Below, piece by piece: positions 1 to 9,767 of a stretch of DNA of 64,000 nucleotides. The notes beneath the pieces are model-generated. The model had not been told where the DNA came from. It did not search any database and saw only the letters and a program-made list of their open reading frames with translations. Position 1 is the first letter of the stretch, and each line of letters starts with the position of its first letter. A program made the position numbers and the translations under genes. Source of the stretch: Artemisia argyi (taxonomy: Eukaryota > Streptophyta > Magnoliopsida > Asterales > Asteraceae); the NCBI GenBank assembly GCA_030686995.1, contig CM060693.1, forward strand, positions 119,005,228 to 119,069,227, written 5' to 3'.

Positions 1-1
1 A

Positions 2-1908
2 TTCACTAGATTACCACGAGATGAAAGAAAGTCGTTCCAAAGAAATAGAAGTGATAACTACGGGAAAAGAAAGTGTTTTAGATGTGGAAGTCCAAATCAT
101 CTCATTGGTGAATGTCTAAAGCCACCGGGTTATGAAAATCAAGGCGCCTTTGTTAGTGAAATATGGAGTGATAGTGACAAAGAAGAAGTGGAAAAACCAA
201 GAGACGAAAAATATTTTTTGGCCAAAGCAACCGACGAAATATGTTTAGGAATAAACTTGGAGCCCGACGAATGGATCAAGGATAGCGGATGTTCGAGTCA
301 CATGATGGGGAACCGCAAGCTATTTTCTACGTATAAGGCATACAATGGAGGTAACGTTATTTTCGGTAGTGACTTGTGTGGAAAAATCATTGGCAAAGGT
401 ACGATTTCTCAAGACTCACTTACTATTGAAAATGTTGAGCATGTAGATAATTTAACATATAACTTGCTTAGTATAGGCCAAATATGCGATAATAAATGTA
501 GGGTTACCTTTACTGAAAGGGATTGCGAAATAGTTAAGAATGGAAAGGTCATAGGTAGAGGAAATAGGAAAGGAGGCATATATGTTATGAAGCTAGGAAA
601 CAAACCGGAAGATAGGATATGCCTAGCAACCCTAGACGAAAACTCCACTTTGTGGCATAGGAGATTAGGACATGCAAACAAGCAACAAATACAATCTTTG
701 GCCTCTAAAGAACTAGTTAGAAACATGCCTAACCTAAGATATGACAAGCACTTTTGTGATGCATGTAAAATTGGAAAACAAGCTCATGCTAGTTTCAAAG
801 CTAAGAATATAGTATCCACTACTAGGTGCCTAGAATTATTACATATGGATCTATTTGGTCCATCCGTTGTGCGGAGCTATGGAGGAAACAAATATACCTT
901 AGTAATAGTAGATGACTATTCACGATACACGTGGACTAGGTTCTTAAGTGACAAAACCCAAGCCTTTGAAAATTTTGAAATATTTAGTAAAATGATTCAA
1001 AATAAATTAGGATGCACAATAGTAGCCATTAGGACGGACCATGGTAGGGAATTTGATAATGAAGTACAATTCGGAAAATATTGTGATTTAAATGGAATAT
1101 CTCACAATTTCTCCGCTCCTCGTACTCCTCAATCAAATGGCGTAGTGGAAAGAAAAAATAGGTCACTACAAGAAATGAGTAGAACAATGTTAAATGAACA
1201 ATCCATCCCACAAAAATTTTGGTGTCACGCTGTAGATACATCAACATATATTATTAATAGGGTATCAATTAGGAGAATTTTAGGAAAAACTCCTTATGAG
1301 TTACTAAGAGGAAGAAAACCTAACTTAAGCTACTTTAGGGTATTCGGAAGTAAATGTTATATTTTAAATACTAAGGATTACCTTACTAAGTTTGACCCAA
1401 AATCATACCAAGGAATATTTTTAGGGTACTCACAAAATAGTAAAGCATATATAATACTTAACAAACACACTATGAAAGTAGAAGAATCATTAAATGTAAC
1501 ATTTGATGAAACACCACCACCTCCTAAAACATTACCTTTAGAAGATGATAACTTAGTCGAAGATGAAGCTATTGAGGTTAGTAAAACAAAACCCATAGGA
1601 AATGATAATGAAAGCATAGACTTAGGAAATAACGAAGTCGTAAATATTAAGGAATCTAAATCACATCCATTAGATAACATAATAGGACATCTTAATCAAA
1701 GAACCCTTAGGTCACAAGCCCAAGATAAAAATAACTTTTTTTGTTTCCTCTCTGCAATAGAACCTAAGAATATTAATGAAGCACTAAAAGATGAAAGTTG
1801 GGTTATAGTTATGCAAGAAGAATTAAACCAATTTAAGGCTAATGATGTTTGGGAATTAGTCCCAAATCCAATGAACATGACCATCATAGGAACTAAATGG
1901 GTATATAG
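2..1908 (+). pseudogene. Sire-1 gag-pol, first segment: gag end, protease, integrase, start of RT
   Basis: One frame is open from position 2. It shows a CX2CX4HX4C zinc knuckle (Cys codons at 74, 83 and 113, His at 98), a DSG protease site (Asp at 281-283), and the integrase zinc-binding His/His/Cys/Cys (codons at 656, 671, 755, 764). The integrase catalytic triad follows: Asp 848-850, Asp 1037-1039, Glu 1148-1150, 36 residues apart in the last interval, with PQSNGVVERKN around the Glu. The start of RT follows (GTKWVY). The protein would process, reverse-transcribe and integrate the element. The frame runs a few codons into the inserted LTR and stops at 1921. Continuation on the far side of the insertion (3553) is in the same reading frame once one copy of the duplication is discounted. 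All visible catalytic residues are present, so the insertion is the only damage I see here. Confidence 0.9.
1904..1908. repeat. Target-site duplication TATAG, left copy
   Basis: TATAG directly precedes the solo LTR and is repeated at 3553-3557 directly after it. Five bases is the usual duplication size for LTR elements. The split codon of RT is completed by the right-hand copy. Confidence 0.9.
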
Positions 1909-3074
1909 TGTGGAAAACTAGAAAGGGGGTTGAATAGTTTTACGTCTTTTTTAATTTTATTATGAAAACTTAGTTTAGTTTTAAAACCTTGTTTGCTTTT
2001 AAAACTTTGATTCAATCTTATGTGAACTCAAATCTTGAACAATATGAACAAGTATATCTAAGTATGAACAATAATAATAATGTAAGCTAAGTATGTGAAA
2101 TCAACACATGCATAATATAAACAATTATAACTATATATAAGAGATAAGTACGTAATCGTTTATTTTATAATCCTTAGTTATATTTTGTATGAAAACTATA
2201 CTTGATCGAAATGATCAATTATATGTATGTAACCTTTTTAGTTTGATTGTAAAAACTTTGTTTTGTGAATGAAACTTTCATTCGATATTTAAGTAAAATC
2301 AATACTAGCACTATATGAGCAACTATATATATACGTCTACGTCTACAAAAGTAATAATGATATAAGCAAGATAATAAGTAAGATATGGAAAAATCTAACC
2401 GCGAGACAAAGGATTTATAGTGGTTCGGCTACAAGGACACCTTCCTTGCCCTACTCCACTCCTCGAGTCACCTACTCGAGAGTTTTCTTCACTATGTCAG
2501 CAAGCTCCTTATGGCGGAGAAACCTTACACACCAATATACACACCACAACTTCATCACAACTTATTCACACCTTCTACACAACTTCTTCACACCTAGTCA
2601 CTACTTAATCACAACACTGCTTCTTCACACCTATCTATCTTCACAACTATCTACTTCAAGCCTATCTTCTTCACACCAATTTACTTCACAACTAACAACT
2701 TCACACCTAGCTTCTTCACTATAATCTAATTCCTAACTTTTCTTCTTCACACCAAACAACTAACTAATTACACAATCAATATACCTAGCACAACTATCTA
2801 CAATCACATATACACAACAATCTTCACAAAGAGTAGTGTAAATGATCTTGATGATGCACCAACAACTTGTATGTGGAGGTCACAACAAGTTGTAATACTT
2901 CTTGTCTTGGGGGATAGAAGTATTCTTCTCTTGCACTTGAGAGGATCAAGTTTGAATCACTTTGAAACAAAGAATTATACACTTATGATCAAAGGATCAA
3001 GAGAATAGAAATGTGGATCTAGAACAGAAAGTTTAGGAGTGCAAAAGGTGAGGAAAAAATCCATGTTTAAGGTG

Positions 3075-3084
3075 GTATTTATAG
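3075..3084 (-). promoter_or_regulatory. TATA box of the solo LTR
   Basis: On the minus strand this reads CTATAAATAC, identical to the decamer in the Sire-1 3' LTR (7627-7636) and to one upstream of the extra ORF (5884-5893). It lies just downstream, in LTR sense, of the GC-rich palindromic array, as expected for a U3 core promoter. Confidence 0.7.
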
Positions 3085-3090
3085 GCAACA

Positions 3091-3182
3091 GATTCTGACA
3101 GAGGAGCGTGGCCGGTCCCCTTAATTTTAAGGGAACCGCCCCTTATAATTAAGGGGGCCGCCCAGCTGAAACGGCCAGAATC
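3091..3182. repeat. Palindromic CCCCTTAAT/ATTAAGGGG array in the solo LTR
   Basis: GC-rich blocks containing CCCCTTAAT and its complement ATTAAGGGG alternate here, with GGCCGG/GGCCG cores. The array is bounded by GATTCTG (3091-3097) and CAGAATC (3176-3182), which are perfect complements. Homologous arrays at 5664-5758 and 7507-7612 have different but also complementary outer arms. Confidence 0.8.
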
Positions 3183-3552
3183 TTTGTCTTTTAGTGGGGA
3201 AAGTTTATTTGGTGAAAAACTAACTGATTTTGGTTAAAAATTTGAATTCATATATTTAGTATGAATAAAACATTTTTCTTTATTACCAAAAGTGTTTTTC
3301 AAAAATATATAATATGTTTATATAATTAAATAAACTTTGTGTTAGTCAATTAAATACCCCTTTGATCTTAAATTGCACTAAACATTTTGTTTGTTCATAC
3401 CTTAACTGATTTGGATGTAAAGAGAAATATTAATCACTAAATACTTGTTTATGTCACAAGTTTTAGTTCTATGAGTTTACATTTTGTGATTATCAAAACA
3501 TAGAGATATCGATATATGTTAATAATGTTTTTAGGCATTATTTATATCAACA

Positions 3553-4938
3553 TATAGGAATAAGTTAGATGAAAATGGAATAGTAACTAGGAACAAAGCT
3601 AGGTTAGCTGCCCAAGGTTATAATCAACAAGAAGGAATTGATTATGATGAAACTTATGCCCCCATAGCTAGACTAGAATCTATTAGGATATTACTTGCCT
3701 ACGCATGCACCCTAGACTTTAAGTTATTCCAAATGGACGTGAAAAGTGCATTCCTCAACGGTTTTATCAATGAGGAGGTTTATGTGGCACAACCTCCAGG
3801 ATTCATTGACTTCGCAAAACCTGATTATGTTTATAAGTTAAAGAAAGCTTTATATGGACTCAAACAAGCTCCTAAGGCTTGGTATGATCGATTAAAAACT
3901 TTTCTTATTAAACATAATTATTCCATGGGAATGGTAGATAACACTCTTTTCACTAAAAAGAAAGACCCAAATCTCATCATTGTTCAAATATATGTTGACG
4001 ACATTATATTTGGATCGACTTGTCAAGAAGTGTCTGATGAATTTGCCAAAATCATGCATGATGAGTTCGAGATGAGTATGATGGGTGAACTAAACTTCTT
4101 CCTAGGATTACAAATAAAACAATTAGAAGATGGAATATTCTTTAACCAATCTAAGTACATTAAGGAAATGCTTAAGAAATTTGGCCTAGAAGACTCAAAA
4201 CCCATGAAAACTCCCATGTCTACGGAAGTGAAACTCACGAAGGATGATGAAGGTGAGTCCGTAGATAATACTAAGTATAGAGGAATGATAGGTAGTTTAC
4301 TATACTTAACGGCAAGTAGACCCGATATCATGTTTAGTGTCTGCCTTTGTGCCCGCTTTCAAGAGGATCCCAAAACCTCTCCCCTAGAAGCGGTTAAGCG
4401 TATCTTCCGATACATTAAAGGCACTATACACTTAGGATTATGGTATCCTATGGGATCCAGCATAGAAACCATCGTCTATGCGGATTCGGATCATGCGGGA
4501 GACTATGTAGATAGAAAGAGCACTAGCGGTATTTGCACTTTTATGGGATGTTGTCTTACATCTTGGTTCTCAAAGAAGCAAACCGCTCTTGCTATTTCCA
4601 CCACCGAAGCCGAATACGTAAGCACTGGAACGGCATGTCAACTAGCACTATGGATGAAACAAGCTCTCATAGACTATGGCATTAGGTTAGATAATGTTCC
4701 TATTATGTGCGATAACAAAGGTGCGATAGATTTAAGTAAAAATCCGGTTCAACACTCTAGGACTAAACATATAGAAATACGCCACCACTTCCTTAGGGAT
4801 AATGTGCAAAAAGGAAACATATCTATAGAAAAGGTTGCATCGGAAGATAACATTGCGGCTATATTCACTAAACCCCTTAAGCATGAATTATTCAACCACT
4901 TGCGTTTAGGATTAGGAATGATGGAACAAGTTGACTAA
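3553..4938 (+). pseudogene. Sire-1 gag-pol, second segment: RT and RNase H
   Basis: This continues the copia polyprotein after the solo LTR and is open to the TAA at 4936-4938. RT shows MDVKSAFLNG, LYGLKQAPKAWY and YVDDIIFGS (catalytic Asp pair at 3997-4002). RNase H shows VYADSDHAGD, STTEAEY and SRTKHIEIRHHFLRD. The C-terminus KPL.HELFNHLRLGLGM is the usual end of copia pol. No stop or frameshift interrupts the 3553-4938 frame. The open stretch before the first ATG of this piece (3733) belongs to the same protein. In its present state no complete polyprotein can be read through the LTR. Confidence 0.9.
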
Positions 4939-5663
4939 ATTTTTATTGCATTTACACTACTTGTTACTTGCATAAAATTTATTTTTCCCACCTCTTCATA
5001 TCTGAGTCTAGGAATCTATTTCGCACAAAATTAAAGATTGGGAAACCTCATTTTTATTGCATATACTCTCTTGTAAAACCCAATCAAATTTTCTTTAAAT
5101 CTATTCTCACATCTAGGAATTACATGAAAACCATTTTCCTTGCATTGTTGACAAATGGTAAAAAAAAATTCTTAAATCATGCAAAAAATCTCACATGAAT
5201 CGTCAAAATATATAATCTAATATATAATATTGACATTCATGAATCGAGAAAAAATCGAATCAAGCAGATTTTGGATTGCTTCTTAGGAAGTTTACTTATT
5301 TGCATTTAGGAGTCGAAACAATCACAACTCCACATTTGTTGCATATAGGCACACACTAGGACAAAATCACTCACAATATTGTCATCTTGTTCCATCACTA
5401 GTTTTTCACTCACTAGTTACCTTTGCCTTTGATCTAAGATAGTTACTCTAGGAAGATTAAGTGCCCTTGCCTTTACTTGTCTCTTCTAGATTATCATTTC
5501 TTGCTTGTTTGCTCTATTAATAAAATATTTTTGCATGCATGCTATATTATGATTAGATTAGATGCTATATTGCCTCAAAGAGTTGAACTTGCTTGAATCC
5601 AAACCCAAAAACACAATCTTTCTACAAATTTTCTGCCAAAAACCCAATTCTGGCAATCTGGAA
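4939..5663 (+). other. Sire-1 spacer between pol and the extra-ORF promoter-like region
   Basis: AT-rich sequence with no long frame in any reading. I recognise no domain or RNA gene. The short open frame at 4968-5198 lacks any feature that would support it as a gene. Confidence 0.6.
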
Positions 5664-5758
5664 ACCACCAGATGGGCAGCCCCCTTAATTATGTAAGGCG
5701 GCCCCCTTAATCATTATGGCGACCGCCCCCTAATTAAGGGGACCGGCCATCTGATGGT
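5664..5758. repeat. Internal copy of the palindromic array, upstream of the extra ORF
   Basis: Three CCCCTTAAT-type blocks and an ATTAAGGGG block lie within outer arms ACCACCAGATGG (5664-5675) and CCATCTGATGGT (5747-5758), which pair with one mismatch. The inner blocks match those of the LTR arrays. Its location inside the element, 126 bp upstream of a TATA decamer shared with the LTR, suggests a duplicated piece of U3 control sequence. Confidence 0.75.
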
Positions 5759-5883
5759 CGGGTTTACAGAAAATTTTATGCTTTTTAGCCCATTTCAACC
5801 TACACTTCCCAAATTTCACAAAACATATTTTGTCCTAATCTCCCAACCAAACAATATCCATCCATAAACACACAAATCTCACA

Positions 5884-5893
5884 CTATAAATAC
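5884..5893 (+). promoter_or_regulatory. Possible internal TATA box for the extra ORF
   Basis: CTATAAATAC is the same decamer as the LTR TATA boxes (3075-3084 minus strand; 7627-7636). It lies 31 bases upstream of the ATG at 5925. A start about 30 bases downstream would leave a leader of only a few bases. The promoter function is inferred from the shared decamer and the nearby array. Confidence 0.4.
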
Positions 5894-5924
5894 CCCAATC
5901 GTTAAACTCTCCATTCATCTCATC

Positions 5925-6644
5925 ATGACCTCTCCAAACAAACCAAAACCAAAAGCCTCAAGGCTAGCAAGGATGACGGAAAAACCCGTTTGGCGAAGAA
6001 AAAGCCCTCGAAACAAATCCATCATAACCAATGAAGTTGGAAATCACTCAACACCTTCAACTACTTACTTCCCAAACTTTACACCAAACCCACAAGGACA
6101 TTCCTTTGATCCTCTTTACAAACCATACAACATTGGCCAAACATCCACCTTCATGCCAAACTACACATCTCAACCTCCAACCACTTTTAATGATCCATAC
6201 AAGTTTGATCAACCATCAAACTACACTTCCAACAATTTCAATTCCAACTACACAACCCCACTTCATCCATATCAACATAATGATTCTCTACACATTGCCA
6301 CGGAAAAGCAAAAGTTCCGTGACGAAATAAACCAAATCCATGATCTAAGTGATCTCCTTGCTATGCATCTTGCACAACGCAACAAAGGGCAACCTCCATC
6401 ATCACCCTATGCAAATTGCCTACCTCACTCTCTCAACTTAGATCAAGTTACAAACCACACTCACTTTTGCCCTTGTTGCATCTTCCTTAAAAAACAAATC
6501 CTCTACTTGAGTGAAGATATTTCTTGGATCGAATATCTTCTCACTCGCCCTCATCCAATACCACCTTTGACACGATACAACATCGTGAGATCCACCTCTT
6601 CCGCTCCTTACCCAACTCCATATCCTTCTCCATCAAACAACTAA
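5925..6644 (+). CDS. Sire-1 extra ORF downstream of pol, unknown function
   Basis: This 239-residue frame lies between pol and the 3' LTR, the place where Sireviruses often carry an additional or 'envelope-like' ORF. The N-terminus is basic (Lys/Arg-rich, about residues 5-31). Residues 35-125 are rich in Asn, Thr, Pro, Ser, Tyr and Phe, and a charged stretch follows (about 126-150). A Cys/His cluster HTHFCPCC lies near residues 178-187, and the C-terminus is Ser/Pro-rich. I see no signal peptide and no transmembrane helix, so an envelope role is not supported. The ATG at 5925 is the first in frame. The frame is unbroken, suggesting that the element is fairly young or the ORF was under selection. 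I cannot assign a function. Confidence 0.55.
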   Translation: MTSPNKPKPKASRLARMTEKPVWRRKSPRNKSIITNEVGNHSTPSTTYFPNFTPNPQGHSFDPLYKPYNIGQTSTFMPNYTSQPPTTFNDPYKFDQPSNYTSNNFNSNYTTPLHPYQHNDSLHIATEKQKFRDEINQIHDLSDLLAMHLAQRNKGQPPSSPYANCLPHSLNLDQVTNHTHFCPCCIFLKKQILYLSEDISWIEYLLTRPHPIPPLTRYNIVRSTSSAPYPTPYPSPSNN

Positions 6645-7112
6645 GCTCTATGCTTATGTTCCCCTCAAATAAATAAAACACTCAACCATGAGTTGCAAGC
6701 AAGTCCAAGTGCTCTCTTTGGCAATTTAGGACTATGTTGTTTCTTTTATTTTATTGTAATCAATATGCTTCAAGCATATTGAATGTTGTAATGATGATTA
6801 TTTCTATGATCATCTCATATATGCTTGAATGAATCTATTTTTATTTGCATTATTGTTGCTTTGCATATATATGTCTTGCTCTCCTCACATATTTTTTGTA
6901 GCCAAGCATTCCATAGCTTGTTTCCTTGGTGCTCTTAAATGAGGGGGAGCATACATCAATGGGAGCTTTCAACCCGTTTAACTTCTTTCGCGAAGCTTAA
7001 TCGGCATAACCTTTTTGATTTTACAAAAAGAGGGAGAAGTGAATATAAAACTCTAAATACTTGACTAAAAATTAATTTTTAGATTTAAAGAGTTTAAAGT
7101 TTTGTAATCATC
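6645..7112 (+). other. Sire-1 3' non-coding region with extra purine tracts
   Basis: AT-rich and without a gene. It contains two polypurine-tract-like runs, GAGGGGGAG (6941-6949) and AAAAAGAGGGAGAAG (7025-7039), ahead of the tract that abuts the LTR. Repeated purine tracts before the 3' LTR have been described as a Sirevirus trait. Confidence 0.6.
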
Positions 7113-7125
7113 AAAAAGGGGGAGA
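7113..7125 (+). other. Polypurine tract of Sire-1
   Basis: AAAAAGGGGGAGA ends one base before the LTR TG at 7127. This is the expected primer site for plus-strand DNA synthesis. Confidence 0.85.
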
Positions 7126-7506
7126 TTGTTGACATAAATAATGCCTAAAAACATTGTTAACATTCATCGACATCTCTATGTTTTGATTATCACAAAACAT
7201 AAATTCATTAAACTAAAACTTATGTCGTAAACAAGTATTTAGAGATAAATATTTCATTTTGCATCCAAGTCACTTAAGGAATGAATAAACAAAGTGTTTA
7301 TTGCATTCTATGATCAAAGGAAATTTTTCTCTAATCACTAGAACTTTTATAAAATGTCATAAAAATTTTATATCTTTTACAAAATCATTTTTGGAATTAA
7401 AAGAATATGTTTAAATCATTATAAATATATGATTTCAAATTTCCAACCAAAAATGGCAAATATTATCCAGAAAAACCTTCCCCACAAAAGGACAAACAAA
7501 TCCAAC

Positions 7507-7612
7507 GTTCTGGGGGGGGGGGGGGGGGCGGCCCCCTTAATTTTACTAAGCGGCCCCCTTAATAATTAAGGGGACCGCCCCCTAATTAAGGGGACCGGCC
7601 ACGCTCCAGAAC
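7507..7612. repeat. Palindromic array in the Sire-1 3' LTR
   Basis: CCCCCTTAAT blocks in the first half and ATTAAGGGG blocks in the second are bounded by GTTCTGG (7507-7513) and CCAGAAC (7606-7612), perfect complements. The TATA decamer follows 14 bp later, so the array is in U3 next to the core promoter. The 16-base G run inside it may be mis-sized in the assembly. Confidence 0.8.
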
Positions 7613-7626
7613 AGTAATTTGTTTGC

Positions 7627-7636
7627 CTATAAATAC
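7627..7636 (+). promoter_or_regulatory. TATA box of the Sire-1 LTR
   Basis: CTATAAATAC lies about 500 bp into the LTR, just after the palindromic array, and is conserved in the solo LTR. It would drive genomic RNA synthesis from the 5' LTR. Confidence 0.7.
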
Positions 7637-8400
7637 TAGTTCATTTCACAAATTTTTCTCACCTCTTGCACTCCTAAACTTTCTGTTCTAGATCTCCATT
7701 TCTATTCTCTAAATCCTTTGATCATACATACATAAATCTTTGTTTCAAAGTGATCCAAACATCAACCTCTCAAGTGCAAGAGAAGAATACTTCTATCCTC
7801 CAAGACAAGAAGTAGTACAACTTGTTGTGATCTCCACATCCAAGTTGTTAGAGCATCATTCATTATATATATTTCTTTGTGTTATTTGTTGTGAATATTT
7901 GGTAGAAGATAGATTAGCTTAGTGTCCAGATAGAGTGATTGCTTAGAAGATTGTTATGAAGTAGATAGTTGGAAAGTAGATAGTTGTGAAGTAGATAGGT
8001 GTGAAGATAGATAGGTGTAAAGATATATAGGTGTGAAGTAGTTGTGTATAAGGTGTGATCAAGTTGTGACGAAGTTGTGGTGTGTATATTGGTGTGTTAG
8101 GTTTTCTCTGCCATAAGGGAGCTTGTTGACATAGTTAAGAAAACTCTCGAGTTAGGTGCTCGAGGAGTGGAGTAGGGCAAGGAAGGTGTCCTGGTAGCCG
8201 AACCACTATAAATCTCTTGTCTCGCGGTTCGATCTTTCCATCTCTCATTTATTTCTTTACTTACATTATTATTGCTATATCATACATATTTGTTGTTGTT
8301 TATATTGTGCAAGATTTGAGATCACATAATATCGAATCTAAATTTTTGAAAGTAAAGAAAACATGCAAACAAGTGTTTCACCCCCTTCTAGTTTTCCACA

Positions 8401-8480
8401 GCATCGTTAGTCCTCATTGACTATAGAGTTAAAATATTTGCATCGTTAGTCCTCATTGAGTTAAAATATTTGCATCGTTA
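8401..8480 (+). repeat. Left-arm subrepeats of the foldback element (two units)
   Basis: Two units beginning GCATCGTTAGTCCTCATTGA and ending AAAATATTT start at 8401 and 8440. The second lacks the 7-base CTATAGA part, a length variation also seen in the right arm. Confidence 0.8.
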
Positions 8481-9015
8481 CCATCGCAACCACCCACCAC
8501 CGCCACCACCACCCACCAACACCCACCACCACCACTGCCACCAACCACCGCCACCGACCACCGGCACCCACCTCCACCCACCACCAACACCACCCACCAC
8601 GCCACCACCGCCACCCACCACAACCCACCACCTCCACCCACCACCACCACTACCCACCACCGCCACCATCACCCATCGCTGCCACCACCACTAACCACCA
8701 CCGCCACCCACCACCACCCACCAACGCCACCACCACCCACCAACACCACCACCACTACCCACCACCGCCACGCACCACCACCCACCAACGCCACCACCAC
8801 CCACTACTACCCACCACCACCCACCACCTCTACCTACCACCACCCACAGTCGCCACCAATACCGTCACCGCCATCACCCATCGCCACAACAACCTACCAC
8901 CCATCGCCACTACTACCCACCTCCAACCATCACCACCCACCACCGCCGCCGCCCACCACCTCCACCCACCACCACTACCAATACCCACGACCACCCACCG
9001 GCGCCACCACCAACA
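8481..9015. repeat. CCACC/CCACCA minisatellite
   Basis: About 530 bp of CCACCA, CCACCG and CACCCA hexamer-like repeats. All frames across it are open on both strands only because of the composition (His/Pro/Thr one way, Gly/Val/Trp the other), so no gene is called. Confidence 0.9.
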
Positions 9016-9040
9016 CCATACACTGAACGAATATTATAAG

Positions 9041-9105
9041 TGGTGGTGGCGACGGCGGTGGTTAGTGGTGATGGTTGGAGGTGGTTGGTGGTGGTGGTGG
9101 AGGTG
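9041..9105. repeat. GGTGGT minisatellite, complementary to the CCACC array
   Basis: A 65-bp run of GGTGGT/GGCGGT lies about 25 bp beyond the end of the CCACC array and in the opposite sense. The two can pair into a long hairpin. Confidence 0.8.
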
Positions 9106-9239
9106 CAATTTTAGGTTAAAATCTCACGTGTCTTGATGTAAAACATTATTCCAGACAACTTTTGTGTTTCACACTTTTGATGATGCGGAACAGAAACGGG
9201 TCAAAATCGTGAATTAAAATCGATTCAGAAACATTTTAA

Positions 9240-9415
9240 CTCATACAAACGTGAGAAAAATGGAAGAAACGGATAAAAACATGAGAAAAATGGATGAAAA
9301 CGTATAAAGACGGACGAAAACTGATAAAAACATGAGAAAAACGGACAAAAACGGATAAAAACAGACGAAAACGTAAGAAAAACGGACAAAGACGTAAGAA
9401 AAACGGACGAATATT
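9240..9415. repeat. AAACGGAC/AAAACG minisatellite
   Basis: Tandem A-rich repeats of about 20-24 bp carry ACGGAC, AAAACG and ATGAGAAAAA blocks. No coding potential is evident. Confidence 0.8.
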
Positions 9416-9416
9416 C

Positions 9417-9597
9417 AATGAGGACTAACGATGCAAATATTTTAACTCAATGAGGACTAACGATGCAAATATTTTAACTCTATAGTCAATGAGGACTAAC
9501 GATGCAAATATTTTAACTCTATAGTCAATGAGGACTAATGATGCAAATATTTTAACTCAATGAGGACTAACGATGCAAATATTTTAACTCTTGTTAG
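9417..9597 (-). repeat. Right-arm subrepeats of the foldback element (five units)
   Basis: Five tandem units of AATGAGGACTAACGATGC followed by AAATATTTTAACTC, with or without a TATAGTC spacer. They are the reverse complement of the left-arm units. One unit has an ACTAATG variant. A lone unit in left-arm orientation follows at 9618-9635. Confidence 0.85.
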
Positions 9598-9767
9598 GAG
9601 ATAACGGAAAATAATTTGCATCGTTAGTCCTCATTAACTGATATTACTAATGGAGGGATGGTTTTGTGCCAACTTTAATACCACAGGGATGATTTTTGAG
9701 CCAAAAAAAGAAAAAGGATGTAAAGCGAGCAAAAATGCCAAACCACAGGGATGTATTTTGGACTTTT

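Larger units (their letters stand above)
1909..3552 (-). mobile_element. Solo LTR of the Sire-1 family, inserted in reverse orientation in Sire-1 pol
   Basis: The plus strand starts TGTGGAAAACTAG and ends TATATCAACA. This is the reverse complement of the Sire-1 3' LTR ends (7127-8400). A perfect 5-bp duplication TATAG flanks it (1904-1908 and 3553-3557). It has no internal domain, so it is a solo LTR left by LTR-LTR recombination. It is 1644 bp against 1274 bp for the Sire-1 LTR; the extra length lies largely in AT-rich sequence near 2030-2400. On the minus strand it has a TATA decamer at 3075-3084 and the palindromic array at 3091-3182. CTTCACAAC-type short repeats run from about 2530 to 2720. 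Confidence 0.93.
1..8400 (+). mobile_element. Sire-1: Sirevirus-like Ty1/copia retrotransposon, 5' part outside window
   Basis: Ordered parts seen on the plus strand: gag zinc knuckle, protease, integrase, RT and RNase H (2-4938, interrupted), a 986-bp spacer, an extra ORF (5925-6644), a spacer ending in a polypurine tract (7113-7125) and an LTR (7127-8400) that starts TGTTGACA and ends TTTCCACA. Copia order (integrase before RT) is explicit. The extra ORF after pol, long LTR and several purine tracts fit the Sirevirus/Maximus lineage as I know it. The 5' LTR, primer site and most of gag lie left of the window, so no target-site duplication can be tested. A solo LTR of the same family interrupts pol. 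The element sits in the left arm of the foldback element, so it is younger than that element. Confidence 0.85.
7127..8400 (+). mobile_element. 3' LTR of Sire-1
   Basis: It starts TGTTGACATAAA directly after the polypurine tract and ends TAGTTTTCCACA. Both ends match, in reverse complement, the solo LTR at 1909-3552. It contains a G16 run (7512-7527), the palindromic array (7507-7612), a TATA decamer (7627-7636) and GTGAAGTAGATAG-type short repeats (about 7960-8060). The next five bases, GCATC (8401-8405), should recur left of the 5' LTR outside the window. Confidence 0.92.
8401..9767. mobile_element. Foldback-type DNA element, left end outside window
   Basis: Units of about 32-39 bp containing GCATCGTTAGTCCTCATTGA occur twice at the left (8401-8480) and, in reverse complement, about five times at the right (9417-9597). 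Between them are a CCACC minisatellite, a short GGTGG minisatellite (its complement) and an AAACGGAC minisatellite. Long inverted arms built of subrepeats define foldback elements. The right end (about 9636-9767) carries two copies of an ACCACAGGGATG phrase and abuts gypsy RNase H sequence abruptly near 9768. No transposase is visible. Because Sire-1 occupies the left arm, the left terminus and any duplication lie outside the window. Confidence 0.55.

Noticed and set aside
2420..2724. Frames of 62 and 92 codons in the solo LTR
   Set aside because: Thr/Ser/His-rich translation of CTTCACAAC-type short repeats in an LTR.
7512..7527. G16 run, also C runs at 31078-31089 and T46 at 31231-31276
   Set aside because: Homopolymer lengths are prone to sequencing or assembly error, so no biological meaning is drawn from their size.
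8453..8694. Open frames on both strands across the CCACC repeats
   Set aside because: They arise from hexamer repeats that lack stop codons in several frames; the products are only His/Pro/Thr or Gly/Val/Trp.
9417..9597. Regular repeats resembling a CRISPR array
   Set aside because: Units are contiguous with at most a 7-base spacer, inverted partners exist at 8401-8480, and the context is a plant transposon.
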